From Alectoria sarmentosa (lineage: Eukaryota > Ascomycota > Lecanoromycetes > Lecanorales > Parmeliaceae): a DNA stretch of 64,000 bases. A program made the translations under genes and the position numbers. Under the pieces are notes generated by a model. That model did not search any database, was not told the DNA's origin, and was given only the letters and a program-made list of their open reading frames with translations. Below are positions 1 to 11,120 of the stretch, piece after piece (the stretch's first letter is position 1; each line of letters opens with the position of its first letter). The stretch spans positions 62,001-126,000 of the forward strand of contig WOGZ01000004.1 of the NCBI GenBank assembly GCA_009733775.1, read 5' to 3'.

Positions 1-1952
1 CATACGAACTCAAAGGTATAGACCTTCCCTCCCCTCCACCTCTAGAGCGTCACATGACTGAAACGGCACCGAGAGAAGGGATGCAGGAAATACGCCGACC
101 AATCATGACCACATATGCCGTTGACAGCTGCAGATGGTGGCACACCATCATGACCATAAGGTTGTCGGCGTCTCCGTCTCTCGTTCGATTTCCCGGGCTC
201 TCTTGACTGGGTGGAAACTCACGCACCATTCGAGTCGCCTTCGGATCCTACGTGATTCTTCATATCCGTTCATCACTCAGTCAGCAACACGGGCTTTTGG
301 ATGGATCAACGTGGTGGGCCTTGACAGTCCGGGATTGACCTACATGTCGAACATATGTACAGAACCACCGTAATACTAGGAGATTTCTTAGGTATGATAA
401 TTTAGAGTCAAACACCTGTTCCCGTTGGTTGTGAGAGGATGCTGAGCGAGAGTATATGTGACGGGTATACAGACGTTCAAAATGAGAATGTGAATAAGGC
501 CAGTGAGGGTCTTTTCCAATGGTTCAAACCTCTTATATTAGCACAGCAGCAATTACAAACATCTGGAGAAGAAAAGCTTCGTGATGAAAGTGGCGCGCCG
601 TTTTGGTTAGACGGGTCCGTGGTTGCATATGCTCATGCATGCATTGCATTCGGAACGGGTAATAGGTGAGCCTAGAACTAGAAGGAGAAGCGCTGGATAA
701 ACGCTCGTGATTTGGTCCCAACCCAGGTACCTACCATTTCACGCTACAACTACAACGTGCCTGCGAGAACGAATGACAGCATGGCGTTTACCAGCTTTGC
801 CAGTTGCAACAGCTTTTCCTCTCAGTGCTCAGCGAACAATAAAATTGGGCCCGGCTCACTTGCGTCAAGAACGGACGAATGAGGGCGCGTTCATGTGACT
901 GTGTCACTTGTATGGATAAGTACAGCTGAAGCTGCTCGGGGTTGGTCTTCATCGCTCCCCGTCGCAGCTTCTGCTCCGGCGAGTGTCGTCCTAGAAGCAA
1001 AAGCACGATGCCAACTACCGCTGAACCATCGCTCATCTTTCGTAGTGAACGGCAAAGCACACCTGACCGTCATAATTGATAGGCACATCATGGCCTTATC
1101 TCAATTCGATAGCCCTGGCCCATGCCGTCTTGCCCGGCCTCTGCTCTTGCTCTTGCCCCCGCTTGAGGTTTGAAAGACGAGCTACAGAGTGGAAGGATCT
1201 TTAAAAGATCTCGAGGGTCGGCTCATTCGACGCGACGTTCTCGCCCCCAAGGGCCTAATAGCAAGGTCCAGTGAAGACCCTGGTCGCACGTTGCCTCCCG
1301 TCGGTACGGCAAATTTTGTAATTTTTTGCTTCAAATATCCCACCCCTCCCAAATTTAAGGATGATCGCTTTTCCCCCACCTCAAACACTGTAAAGTACCT
1401 TAGTGAGATATCTTACAAAATTTATTAGTCTCGTTGACCTTCTTATTCACCTCTTGGATTTTCTTCATCCCCTCATCTTTCTTGTCCATATTATTTATTT
1501 ACATCTTTATTTCCTTCAACAAATCGGCCTTGTTCATCAGCAACCTGTCTTCACCGCAACTGGTTATTTTCGGGTGTCCGGTGGTACATGTGGCTGTGAG
1601 GCTGTGCGACTTTAGTGGCTGCTCTGTGCTGGCATCGAGAAACATTTTACCCCTTCTGCGCGCAAAAAAAGACCAAAGGCAACAGTTGTGCCATTTATTT
1701 AAGCACGTGAATGTCACGGGAATCTCCATCTCAAATCTTCATCCGAATATTGATGCCGAATGTCATGTAAATATTTGGAGGCACCTGAGGTCAGTCCACC
1801 ACCTCGGTGCACCTTCTTTGACCGTTTACTAACTGTGCTATAGGCATCGTGGGCCCTTGTACATATGATATTGATCACTGGCTGTCACATATGTCGCTCA
1901 TGTCCTCCATCGTTGTGACTTGTTCAAGTGCTTTGCGAGCCAAGGAGCAACA
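1..1952. other. Intergenic / 5' leader region, no supported gene
   Basis: No open frame here resembles a known protein. From about 1360 to 1560 the plus strand is rich in T and C, as fungal promoters and 5' leaders often are. A branch-point-like tract (tactaac) followed by ctatag at about 1826-1843 could be the 3' end of an intron in the 5' UTR of the gene starting at 1953; its donor is not clear. Confidence 0.5.
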
Positions 1953-4900
1953 ATGGCTTCGCGGGGAGCATTTGGCTTCAGGTCTGCGAAGCAACCAGTC
2001 AAAGAAGAGTCAAAGGAGAAGATACCAGTGGGCCCATCACCAAGACCGCCCATAGTATTATCGGCATCCAATACCTCGAAAATGCCGACACATTCTTCCT
2101 CCTTCTTTTCGCGTGGCAAACATGGTCGGGCCAAAGTCGATCCTTTGCACTCTGGTGTCGCAACATCCTCCAACGCTTCAATGAGCAAGCCTCAGAGCTC
2201 TTCTCTTGTCACCAGCACAAAAGGCGAGCCGGGAACAAGGACAATAGCTGAGCCGGCGCGAAATGCAGGTTTGGGGATCTCAACCTTGAATCAATCCACT
2301 GGGATACCTGCACCGAAGTCGGGCAAGCAGGTTCGCAACATTTTGAGGCGCAAGGCCCCAATAGAGCAGCACGGCCGATATGCTCGCACTGATTCCTCGG
2401 CTTCTTCGTACGATCCAACGCCATCAGGGAATCTGCAACAGACTGTCAGTTCGCCTGGAGGCTATAAGGATCCCTTTCCTGGATCTGTCTTCGGAATTAC
2501 CGTGCCCGCTGTCTCTAGTATGCCATCTCTGGGCCAAAGCTCGGAATTGGCTACTTCGAGTTCCCGAATGGCCAGCTACAACACTCGCAACACCCTAGAT
2601 GCTCTGTCCACACAAAGCCTGCCTCCTCCAACTCCTACCTTCGCTGATAGCGGCTCGTCCACTCGCCGCTCCGAATCGCCCGGCGCATTTAGTAGAACAT
2701 CTACACCTACGTCCATGTCATCACAGTCGCCTGGAGTCTCGATACCAGTCAAGGCTCCTATAAGCAGAAAGCAGCTAAGTCCAACCCGTAGCCGCCCGCC
2801 AGTCACAAGGCGGAAGTTTCCTGGAATTCCGCTGCAAGAAGACTCCAATATCTCGCAGAATCGAGGCCTCACGGCGGTGCGAGAATCCTTAACCTCGTCG
2901 TCGTCTTCATCTACTGTCAAAGGCACTGAACGGCGTGACGGCTCCCAAGTCCGTTCAACCTCAAACCGATCCACTCCTATCCCGCCCAGTCCTCCCGTAC
3001 GGCAGTCATCGATGAAGTTGGGACCATCACGTCTTGAAGACCACGGTAGAAGGCGAGATGCTGTAAAAGATGCGCCAGAGCCGGGTTCAATAGATGCCAT
3101 GGGACTACAAAGGCCCCATGGTGAATCTTATATCGTACAAAACGATTCTTACCAACATAATTGGTCCAAAACGCCACCGCCCAGGCCGAGTCGAGAAGGG
3201 ACTCCAAGTCTTGATCTTGACGACACGCTCGACCTCTTGCAGAGTACCAGGGCCCGTATAAATTTGGATAGAGACGTCCCAAGCGCCGAAAGGGCGGTTG
3301 GTACAAATACGAGTCGTACTCCATTAGGCCGCTTCCCATCCAATGCATCCTCGATCTCCGCAAGACCATCCCAAATGCCGTCACCAAATCCGATCATTTC
3401 AAACTCTCTTCGATCTTTTCGGGGCGAAGCCTCAAAATTGCAAGCTCTGCCATCGGTGGAGACCAATGTTGGTGGTGCACGATCTACAAAAGATCCGAGT
3501 CCGCTGAGTGCTAGCTCCAGCAAGTCCTCATCTCGGTTCGGACTGTTTACGAAGCGTACAAGGTCGCCATTGGATATCGCAGCTTACGAGAGTCCCGAAA
3601 AGGCTGCAAAGAAAGGTCCCGCTGCAGGGACCGGTCATGAAGGCTATGGTAGATACGCAAGACGAGGCCGGAGTGGGAGTATCAGTACCAGTGCCAGCAG
3701 GGGTCGGTCAACAAGTACTAACAGTGCTGGACGTACGCCTGTCAGCCGAAAGAGCAGTTTCACTAGCCGAGATGACCCTGAGATGGACGAATTCCTGCGG
3801 GAAAGACTTGCACCCGTAGTCATGATTGGAGGCGGTCGAACTGCCGACGGCCGCACTCTCGGCTCAGCCCACCACCCTACGAGTAGTGGAGAGAGTGCAG
3901 CGGCCATGACATCGAATGAAAGTGTCCATGCATCACGTGCGCCACTTTCACGCCAGATGCATATGCGCAGCGAAACTCCAGGTCGACAGCCCGCCAATAT
4001 GCACTACCTCCGCAGAGACCATCGAAGGCTACCTGACAGGAAGGATAACCCAGAACACCAGTTTGAGCAGCAGGAGGACGGGTACGTTGATTCGTCCTAC
4101 GGTGCGCCAACATTGGCGGCGCGGCGCTCGACACATCGATCGCAGTTGTTTGGAATAGAGGTCGAGGAACTGAAGATTCCCGCACCGATCGACACACGGG
4201 CTGTTGCGGCCTCTTCTGGTATGGAGAGCCACGATGACGTCCAGCCCACTCTCGTTCGGACACATAGTACGCTTCAACGCAGCCATGACATATCCGAAGG
4301 GCGTGAGGGCATCTGGCTCAAATCACAGAAATCCGAGAGACGTGAAAGATCAAGATCTCCAAGAAAATGGGCATTCTTTCAGAGAGCACAAGTTTCACCA
4401 AGACATTTAGTAGAAGACATCGCGCCGCGATTAAGTAACGATCAGAGCAGTATCAGAGAGCTTCCAGCGACAGTATCGAGCCTTCCCGAATCCCGATCTG
4501 TCGCGTTCTACACGCTGCTTGACGGCAGCGAGCAAGAGGGCTCAAACCAGATGGGTGATATACCAGCAGCAGAGAGGAATCAGCTTGACACAACATCTAG
4601 TGGAATGCCAGTTTCTTCGAAGGCCCAAGACATTTCTCCGCAGCGAGACCACAGGTATTCCATGCTTTTGCCTACACCACCAACGCTGACGGCGGAATTC
4701 CCCAACCTTCGAAGTCCACACTCGCCCGGTGTCATTCTCCGCCCACCTGAGGCCACAACTGCAGCTGTGCGCGAAGTCGCTCCCGTTCCACTCCCCGAGC
4801 CTAAGAAGCCTAGACTGCAGCAAGTTGGCCGCATTCCTAGAGTCGTCTCAAAGCGTGATCGTCCACACAAGCCGCCCCCTCAATCTTTCTCTCGGCCTTT

Positions 4901-6641
4901 TGCACGACGTCCCACTATGGTCAACGAAGCCTCTACTACCACCTCAGAACTACGAGCTCAAGATCACGTTGGACGACCGCATCTAGGAATACAGACCGGA
5001 GTCATCCATTCCAATCCTTGGGGCGACCAAGACTCAGCCAAACCGGCTAGTGCCCCTGTAAAACCAAGTGAAAGCTTCTATAGGATTGCCAATGACGAAT
5101 TCTTGGCCTTTCCGCCAAGGATTGGATCCGAGGTGTCGGGTTCAAGCAGCTCTGGGATTTCTAGCTTTATCGGGACGACTGCTATTGTGCCTCAGCCGGG
5201 TACTGCTCTTGATGAAGACGAGGTCTGGAACGAATATAACGAGTTTCTTGACACCGTTGAGTCTCCCGCCCCATTGGCCGAAGAATCTAAGAACCCCCTT
5301 GAAACGATCGTACGGAAGAAGGGGTGGGCGCCTGAGCCTCTTCATATTCGAAAGGCGTCCTCAGGGACGGGATCAACGAGTAGCACGGAGAAAAAAGTGT
5401 CGGCAATACATCCCGGTGTATCGGCACCAACGAGACGGTTACCTAGTCCTCCAGATAGGTCAATTCTCCGCAGTTCTAGACCACCCGCAGCCCCGGGGAA
5501 CATTTCCGATCTGTTGGCAGAGGTCAGCGATCGAAACAGATACAGTTTGATCACCAAGCGATTGAGCTTGTCTAGTGGCAGTCGGTATAGCACAAGCTCG
5601 ATTGAATCTGACCCCGACTCACTCGCGAGCCGTGCGAACAGGCAGAAGAAGAGGGTTGCTCTTCCCATGGCTACAAAGAACCATACGAGACCTATTATCC
5701 AGAGTAACCTGAGATTCGATGCGCTCATGACCAGTCGCTGGCTTTCTTTTGACAGGGTCTTGTTCAGCCCAGCTCTTGTCGAGACAAAGCGCAATCGCAG
5801 AGATCGAGTCCTAGTTCTTGATGGACTTGGCAACGACGATTGGTCCTTCTACTGCGCCGAAACCTACGTGGACGTTGAAATTTTTAACCTGAGTCCTAAA
5901 TCTCCCAGCTCGCCGCAAACTGGAGCACTCCAGCTTCCGAATAACTACCATCAGGTCCAGCATGTCGATCTCCGAAACCAATTTCCCTTTGAAACAGGGT
6001 TCTTCACAGCTGCAGTTTTCCGCTTCCCAGCTGCAACGTCCGAGGATGCATACCTTAATTTGACTTCAGAATGCATGCGAGTTCTCCGTCCTGGAGGTTA
6101 TCTCGAAATGAGTATTCTAGACATCGACATGGTACATATGGGCAAACGAGTCAGAAGAGCTCTTCGTGAGCTCAAGTACAGAATGGGAGTCTCTCAACCG
6201 GACGTGGCCTTGAAACCATTGTCAGACAGTCTACAGAACATGGTGAAACAGAGCGGGTTCGAAAACCTTAATCGTTGCTTGGTGAACGTACCTGTCGCTG
6301 GACACGTATCGAGTTCTCGTTTTCAGTCTGGGTCGTTGGATGAGGACAGCGGCACGCTGGGAGACTTGCGTAAGGAGGCTTCTGGCAAGGGAGATGAAGG
6401 TCTTGCGAAGAGTCTTGCTGTGGTTGGAAGATGGTGGTTCACGAGGTGTTATGAAATGGTTTCACTACCTTATGGAGATTTGGACAGAAGCATCTGGAAT
6501 GACGAGGCACTCCTGGAGGAGTGCGAGAATAAAAAGACTGGATTCAAGCTGTTGCTGTGTTATGCTCAAAAGCCGGCAGACCCCAACAGGCAGTCCGGAT
6601 CCACGTCAAAGACAACAGAATACGCACGATTCCGACCTTAA
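1953..6641 (+). CDS. Large disordered protein with C-terminal methyltransferase-like domain
   Basis: Intronless frame of 1562 residues. The start at 1953 is the first ATG, in a good context (caacaATGgc); the frame extends upstream only through a non-ATG codon. Roughly the first 1270 residues are low complexity, rich in Ser, Pro, Arg and Thr, with many SP/TP and RS motifs, which suggests a phosphorylated scaffold-like region. Residues about 1280-1450 look like a Rossmann-type SAM methyltransferase: a motif-I-like strand (VLVLDGLGNDDW) and a later RVLRPGGYLEMSILD segment, the usual motif after beta-5 in class I methyltransferases. The expected glycine-rich GxGxG loop is degenerate, so activity is uncertain. 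Orthologues with long disordered N-termini are, from memory, widespread in Pezizomycotina. Function is not known to me. Confidence 0.85.
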   Translation: MASRGAFGFRSAKQPVKEESKEKIPVGPSPRPPIVLSASNTSKMPTHSSSFFSRGKHGRAKVDPLHSGVATSSNASMSKPQSSSLVTSTKGEPGTRTIAEPARNAGLGISTLNQSTGIPAPKSGKQVRNILRRKAPIEQHGRYARTDSSASSYDPTPSGNLQQTVSSPGGYKDPFPGSVFGITVPAVSSMPSLGQSSELATSSSRMASYNTRNTLDALSTQSLPPPTPTFADSGSSTRRSESPGAFSRTSTPTSMSSQSPGVSIPVKAPISRKQLSPTRSRPPVTRRKFPGIPLQEDSNISQNRGLTAVRESLTSSSSSSTVKGTERRDGSQVRSTSNRSTPIPPSPPVRQSSMKLGPSRLEDHGRRRDAVKDAPEPGSIDAMGLQRPHGESYIVQNDSYQHNWSKTPPPRPSREGTPSLDLDDTLDLLQSTRARINLDRDVPSAERAVGTNTSRTPLGRFPSNASSISARPSQMPSPNPIISNSLRSFRGEASKLQALPSVETNVGGARSTKDPSPLSASSSKSSSRFGLFTKRTRSPLDIAAYESPEKAAKKGPAAGTGHEGYGRYARRGRSGSISTSASRGRSTSTNSAGRTPVSRKSSFTSRDDPEMDEFLRERLAPVVMIGGGRTADGRTLGSAHHPTSSGESAAAMTSNESVHASRAPLSRQMHMRSETPGRQPANMHYLRRDHRRLPDRKDNPEHQFEQQEDGYVDSSYGAPTLAARRSTHRSQLFGIEVEELKIPAPIDTRAVAASSGMESHDDVQPTLVRTHSTLQRSHDISEGREGIWLKSQKSERRERSRSPRKWAFFQRAQVSPRHLVEDIAPRLSNDQSSIRELPATVSSLPESRSVAFYTLLDGSEQEGSNQMGDIPAAERNQLDTTSSGMPVSSKAQDISPQRDHRYSMLLPTPPTLTAEFPNLRSPHSPGVILRPPEATTAAVREVAPVPLPEPKKPRLQQVGRIPRVVSKRDRPHKPPPQSFSRPFARRPTMVNEASTTTSELRAQDHVGRPHLGIQTGVIHSNPWGDQDSAKPASAPVKPSESFYRIANDEFLAFPPRIGSEVSGSSSSGISSFIGTTAIVPQPGTALDEDEVWNEYNEFLDTVESPAPLAEESKNPLETIVRKKGWAPEPLHIRKASSGTGSTSSTEKKVSAIHPGVSAPTRRLPSPPDRSILRSSRPPAAPGNISDLLAEVSDRNRYSLITKRLSLSSGSRYSTSSIESDPDSLASRANRQKKRVALPMATKNHTRPIIQSNLRFDALMTSRWLSFDRVLFSPALVETKRNRRDRVLVLDGLGNDDWSFYCAETYVDVEIFNLSPKSPSSPQTGALQLPNNYHQVQHVDLRNQFPFETGFFTAAVFRFPAATSEDAYLNLTSECMRVLRPGGYLEMSILDIDMVHMGKRVRRALRELKYRMGVSQPDVALKPLSDSLQNMVKQSGFENLNRCLVNVPVAGHVSSSRFQSGSLDEDSGTLGDLRKEASGKGDEGLAKSLAVVGRWWFTRCYEMVSLPYGDLDRSIWNDEALLEECENKKTGFKLLLCYAQKPADPNRQSGSTSKTTEYARFRP

Positions 6642-7368
6642 TCACGACACGAGAAACGATTTCATTGGTCATGGTTTGACGATCCATTTCCCTTTTGCAC
6701 ATTTGAGCGGATTGTCGAGCGATCTCCTGCGATTTGAGCGGTGCATTCATCCCATGCATTTACGAAAGACCACTGGCGCAAGCCTTGTATGTACGATTAC
6801 GACGTGTATGACGGAGAAGAAAGAGACATCAGGTAATGGACTCGATTCCAGTTTATATAGGTGCTTGAGGGTACAGGATTGAGATGGAGATAGGCAGGCT
6901 GGTATCTACTGCATATACGGAGTATATAGTTCTTGGACATGGAATTGTGAAGGATGAGAAATCGCACTGCAGGAGCATATTTCTTTATTTCGGCACACGG
7001 TGTAGATACTAGTAATGTTTTGTCAATAAAATGAACGACCGAATGAATGAACGAACGAAGATTTATTCAGGTGTTAAGAAAGATGAAGTGTGATGCTCAA
7101 GAACGAATATAATCTGGGGAGAGTGAGGGGCCGGAGCAGGTCTTGGCGATAAATCTCGCCCACTGCTTGCTCCTAGAAGTACCTTATGCCATCCCACCTG
7201 CTCACACGCAACTTCGATTTTACTCTGGACTTGGACCCGAAATACTCGAATCTCCTTCCCCTTCACATCTTTGTTTCACTGATCCATCATGCACCCGACA
7301 TGATACTGCATATTCCCAACATAAGGTAGTCTACGACAAATAAGCTTCAAAGCCCCAGTCACAAAGGC
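6642..7368. other. Intergenic, nothing recognised
   Basis: It holds the 3' flank of the methyltransferase-like gene and the promoter side of the Zn2Cys6 pseudogene. A short imperfect GAAT/GAAC tandem repeat lies at about 7034-7060. No supported gene or RNA. Confidence 0.5.
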
Positions 7369-10056
7369 ATGAGGTCTCGAACTGGTTGGTGCGTCTGCTA
7401 TTGTCCACCTGTGCACCTCTACCGTCAACTGACACCTGGACAGCTTGACTTGCCGTCAGAGGAAGCTCAAGTGTGATGAGCAAAAACCCATCTGCGGCCA
7501 ATGTACCAAAGCGAATCGTCAATGCCAACCAAGTTCCGGTCTTACTTTTCGTCACCAACACAATGCTTCCATGAATGCAAACGAGGACGGGTCCTGGTCA
7601 GAGCGCAACCCTCCCCTCAGTGGATTCTATGCCTACAAGAACACCTTCAATGACAAAACCATATGGGTGGATATCCCGAAGCAACGTAGGTTGTCTGGGC
7701 CACCAAATGCTTGCATCACAATGCTCATGACCTGTTGCAGTCACCTTTTACAATACCTCCAACCCTTACACAGACCCTGGGACCCCAGACTTGGAAGCAA
7801 TGATTTCCGCACAACACCAATTACCATATCCTCAGCAACAACAGGATCAATGGACCATTGACCATCAATTACAAGATCAGTCTGCCCAGCTCCATTCCCA
7901 TGGTCTCGAGGCTCTGTCCGCCGCTGCATTGTATGCTCCTCCCGAAGCAAACATGATAGCTCAACCAATGTCCATCAACAGACGCCATTTCGACAGTCCT
8001 TTCGAGGAATCATCTCCCAATAACGAGCATGGCCCTCCTGCTATCCCTTCCCCAAACACCGTTTCCTCAAGCAACAACCTCAACTTCCTCCTGAATCCTG
8101 CAGATTCCATGGATTCGCCAATAGATCCCAGCTTGATGTCGACTCCAACCATTCTAATTCCCCCGTCTTCCAGCGGAACAGCCATGGAGAACGCACCAAA
8201 ACTACGAGCAGAAGGCGAGGCTGAATCGGAGCATAAGGTCGCCTACCTACTCAGGCATTTCTCCGAGTCACCGGGTAAATGGTGTATAAAGTAGCCGGCT
8301 CTCAGTGATCATGCCAACTAAAGAGCCAAGAAGGATGGATCTTTTTGACCTTGGCGCCCTACTACCCTTCCAGTGCAGGCGCGTTCTCATCTCCTTCTCG
8401 AGCATGCCGCATGTGCGTACGCAGCAAAGCAGTTGGGCCGAGCGAAAGGTGCAAAAGCCATTATTGGTCGCAACTGCTCACAACTGGCGAGTATGGAAGT
8501 ATTTGATGACCCATCAGTAGATTGGGAATAGGAGGGGGCGTATCATTACGATAGGAGCATAGCTCTGCTGATGAAAACAATGCAGCGAGATCAAAATGAG
8601 TCCTCGCCAAAGGAAAGGTACCCCTCAAGTCATGTAGGAACAGCACGATTGCGATATGATGTAGTTGTTGCTGCGGTATGTTACCCAAACGCCCAGAAAC
8701 ATTCTGGACGAGGGCTCACGTAAGATATTAGACAGCAATACTATGTGACTCCGAGTTCCTCATTATGGTTCGGAACCATTGCTGGATATTGCCCAAGGGA
8801 GCATGACGCTATTGGGAGAGTTGCGTGTGTTTGACTCAAGTCTTATGGCACCACACCGGAAACTTTCCAAAGCCAGGAGAGCAAACTTCTGGAGCATCGC
8901 TCGTCAAAATTATCTGGTTGCGCATAAGTTCGCTGCCTTGACCATAGGCTTACAGGAATGATGATTCTCACGATCCCTAGTCATAATCAAATGCCAGACC
9001 CGCCTTGACACTGATGATCTCCTCCTTTGGAGAAAACCTGGCCTACCCATTGGCGAAGACCGTTTCATACTCCCCAGCAAAAGGACGGAAGAGGCGATGA
9101 GAGAAGACATGATGATCTAACGCCTTAGTGTGGCTCTCATCCCGACTTTGCAACTTCATCGCGGCAGGAGTGGGATTCGCCCCAACCCCAGCTGGCGATC
9201 GGTCTGAATATCTTCATGAAGATGAGCTGGGAGAGTACGGGAAGTCGTAGAAGTCGTTGCTTCAAACGTGGAAGGGCTTCGCACGTAAATTTGAAGGATG
9301 GTTCGACTGTCTTCTGGCAACATCTCTGGCAACGATGCGGATCAAATCATGACGGAACAAGGTTGGTGGCCTTGAAGAGCTTGACCAAGCGACTAATCGC
9401 ACCTTCTACGAATTTGGTATAACATTGGAATGGTACGTTATTTCTGAGTGGTTGCCTCTCACTAGGGACTTTAGTCTGTCTTACGACTTGACTTTGTGAG
9501 ATGAAAGGGGCTTCCTGGTTCCTTAAACTGGTCTCGGGAGTTAATTCTGTGACATGAAAGGGGTTTTCCTCCCCATTTTACTTTCTAGATCTGTTTCGGC
9601 AGTTGACTTGATATCGTGAATAGGGCATGCTGACTCCGTATGAATGTTAGTGCGTAGCAACGATGCGCACTATCACTTGGCTCGGATCCTTCTGCTTGTC
9701 AACAAACCACACGAGACAATCAAGCGTCCAAGTACAGTTGCCAATAGCCTGAATTCTTACTGCGCAATCGAAGAAAACGTTGTCTCACATTGCTATGAGA
9801 TCTGGTACGTGGGAGAAGTTTTTACGGTCGCTGACCTAATGACTACCGTTGCCAACGGCATTACCCTGTCCCGTCCAGAAGCTTTTGTACGGCTCCATCC
9901 AACACAGGCACTATTCGTGGCCAGCAATATCTATCCCAGAGTCACGAGAGACATGTTATTTTGGACCTTCTCCGTGGAATAGAAGCAGATCTCGGATGGG
10001 CTACAGAATGTCGGGTGCAGCATTTACCAAAAGACTGGGACTGCGCTGGGGTTTGA
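7369..10056 (+). pseudogene. Zn(II)2Cys6 transcription factor pseudogene
   Basis: The 5' end is well preserved. Exon 1 (7369-7388) and exon 2 (7444-7685) join at a phase-2 junction to complete the first zinc-cluster cysteine, giving CLTCRQRKLKCDEQKPICGQ followed by the last two cluster cysteines: a full C6 DNA-binding domain. Exon 3 begins at 7741, after a 55-bp intron. Beyond about 8275 the homology continues but moves between frames: DLFDLGA, EHAACAYAAKQLGR, an in-frame TAG at about 8521, then MTLLGELRVFDSSLMAPHRK, DTDDLLLWR, AMREDM and, near the end, ILDLLRGIEADLGWATE in a different frame from the segment before it. Several frameshifts and stops therefore separate recognisable parts of the fungal-specific regulatory region. 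The family reading is from memory; the broken frames are seen directly. A short protein made of exons 1-3 could still be produced. Confidence 0.85.
9480..9640 (+). repeat. Degenerate short tandem repeat inside the Zn2Cys6 pseudogene
   Basis: Three diverged units about 55-65 bp apart share a core like gtga-atgaaaggggctttcc (about 9497, 9549, 9615). They fall where the pseudogene has no recognisable coding similarity. Confidence 0.4.
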
Positions 10057-11120
10057 TTCTTGGGGCTGCGGCAGTCGTCCTCAGCTTACCATGAGGACTT
10101 GGACGGTGATCAATATGCATCATTCGGCTCAATGTCCTGTTGATCATGGCCGAAAGGCTTCTGAAAGATTCGTCAAATTTCTGAAATGGCTCTACAGAGC
10201 TCATGGCGCATCGGATAGCTTCTAGTAACGTCTGCCAAGCTTATGAGCATTGATACATGGTCACTTCCCTTCAACTGTTTGCCGGGACTTCAGCCATCGC
10301 ATCGCGTCGTCCAGCATCAGTCTTGGCTAAAGGCAGGAGTTTTAGAGGCAACAAACCACGAAGGGGTAGCAGATGCGATCAGCGAGATCGCGCAGGTGTG
10401 GCATTCGAGTATGCCAATGACGACCGCAGAGCACAACCTCCCAGCGAATCCGGTACTGTACCGAGAGTAGATGCCAGCACTCACGCTCTTTGTCGCCGTT
10501 TTCATGGTTCCGAACAGTCATGGCACCCATCGGCGCTCGTCATATATTCCACCCCACGAGCGGAGAAGGCAGTCACCGAGTCCTTTCCCATCCAGCCCAC
10601 CACATGTATTTCACTGTGACCACCGATATAAGGCCATTATTCGTGAGATCTACCGCGACGGATCCATCCTACAGCAGAGGATGGAGAGGCTTTTGGCTGG
10701 TTCGTCACGTCTGACGCCCAACGAAGACGAGATGGATTGGGAAGCGGACAGCACGATCTATTTCATGCCTTGCAGGTCATGTTTAGTCACGGCAAATCAG
10801 ACAGATGGGAAGACCAGGGGCTTTGAGGAAGGGCTCCATGAATACCGATGGCGACACGGCCAAAATAGCCAGAGTCTACATGCCAGGTCCCCAAGGCCGG
10901 ACTGCGAAGAACCAAGGGGCTCACTCATAGACTAGGCCTAGATGGCTTACCACATCGTAGACTCCTATCATTACTAAGAATCCTACTGGCAAAGTTCCTT
11001 CTTTTGCGCCATGAATTTAGACCTGCTGCTACATTCTTCATTCGCCAAGGTCTCCCCTCCCACAAGTCAAAGTAGCCAGTGCAGCAGATGATTTTCTAAC
11101 TCGCTGGCTGTTAACCCCAT
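10057..11120. other. Intergenic after the pseudogene, no supported gene
   Basis: Several open frames of 75-154 codons overlap on the plus strand (for example 10257-10619 and 10471-10935), but none has recognisable domains or clear splice signals. The stretch may be further degraded coding sequence. Nothing else is seen. Confidence 0.45.

Noticed and set aside
10471..10935. 154-codon plus-strand frame after the Zn2Cys6 pseudogene
   Set aside because: No domain, and it lies in overlapping frames typical of degraded DNA.
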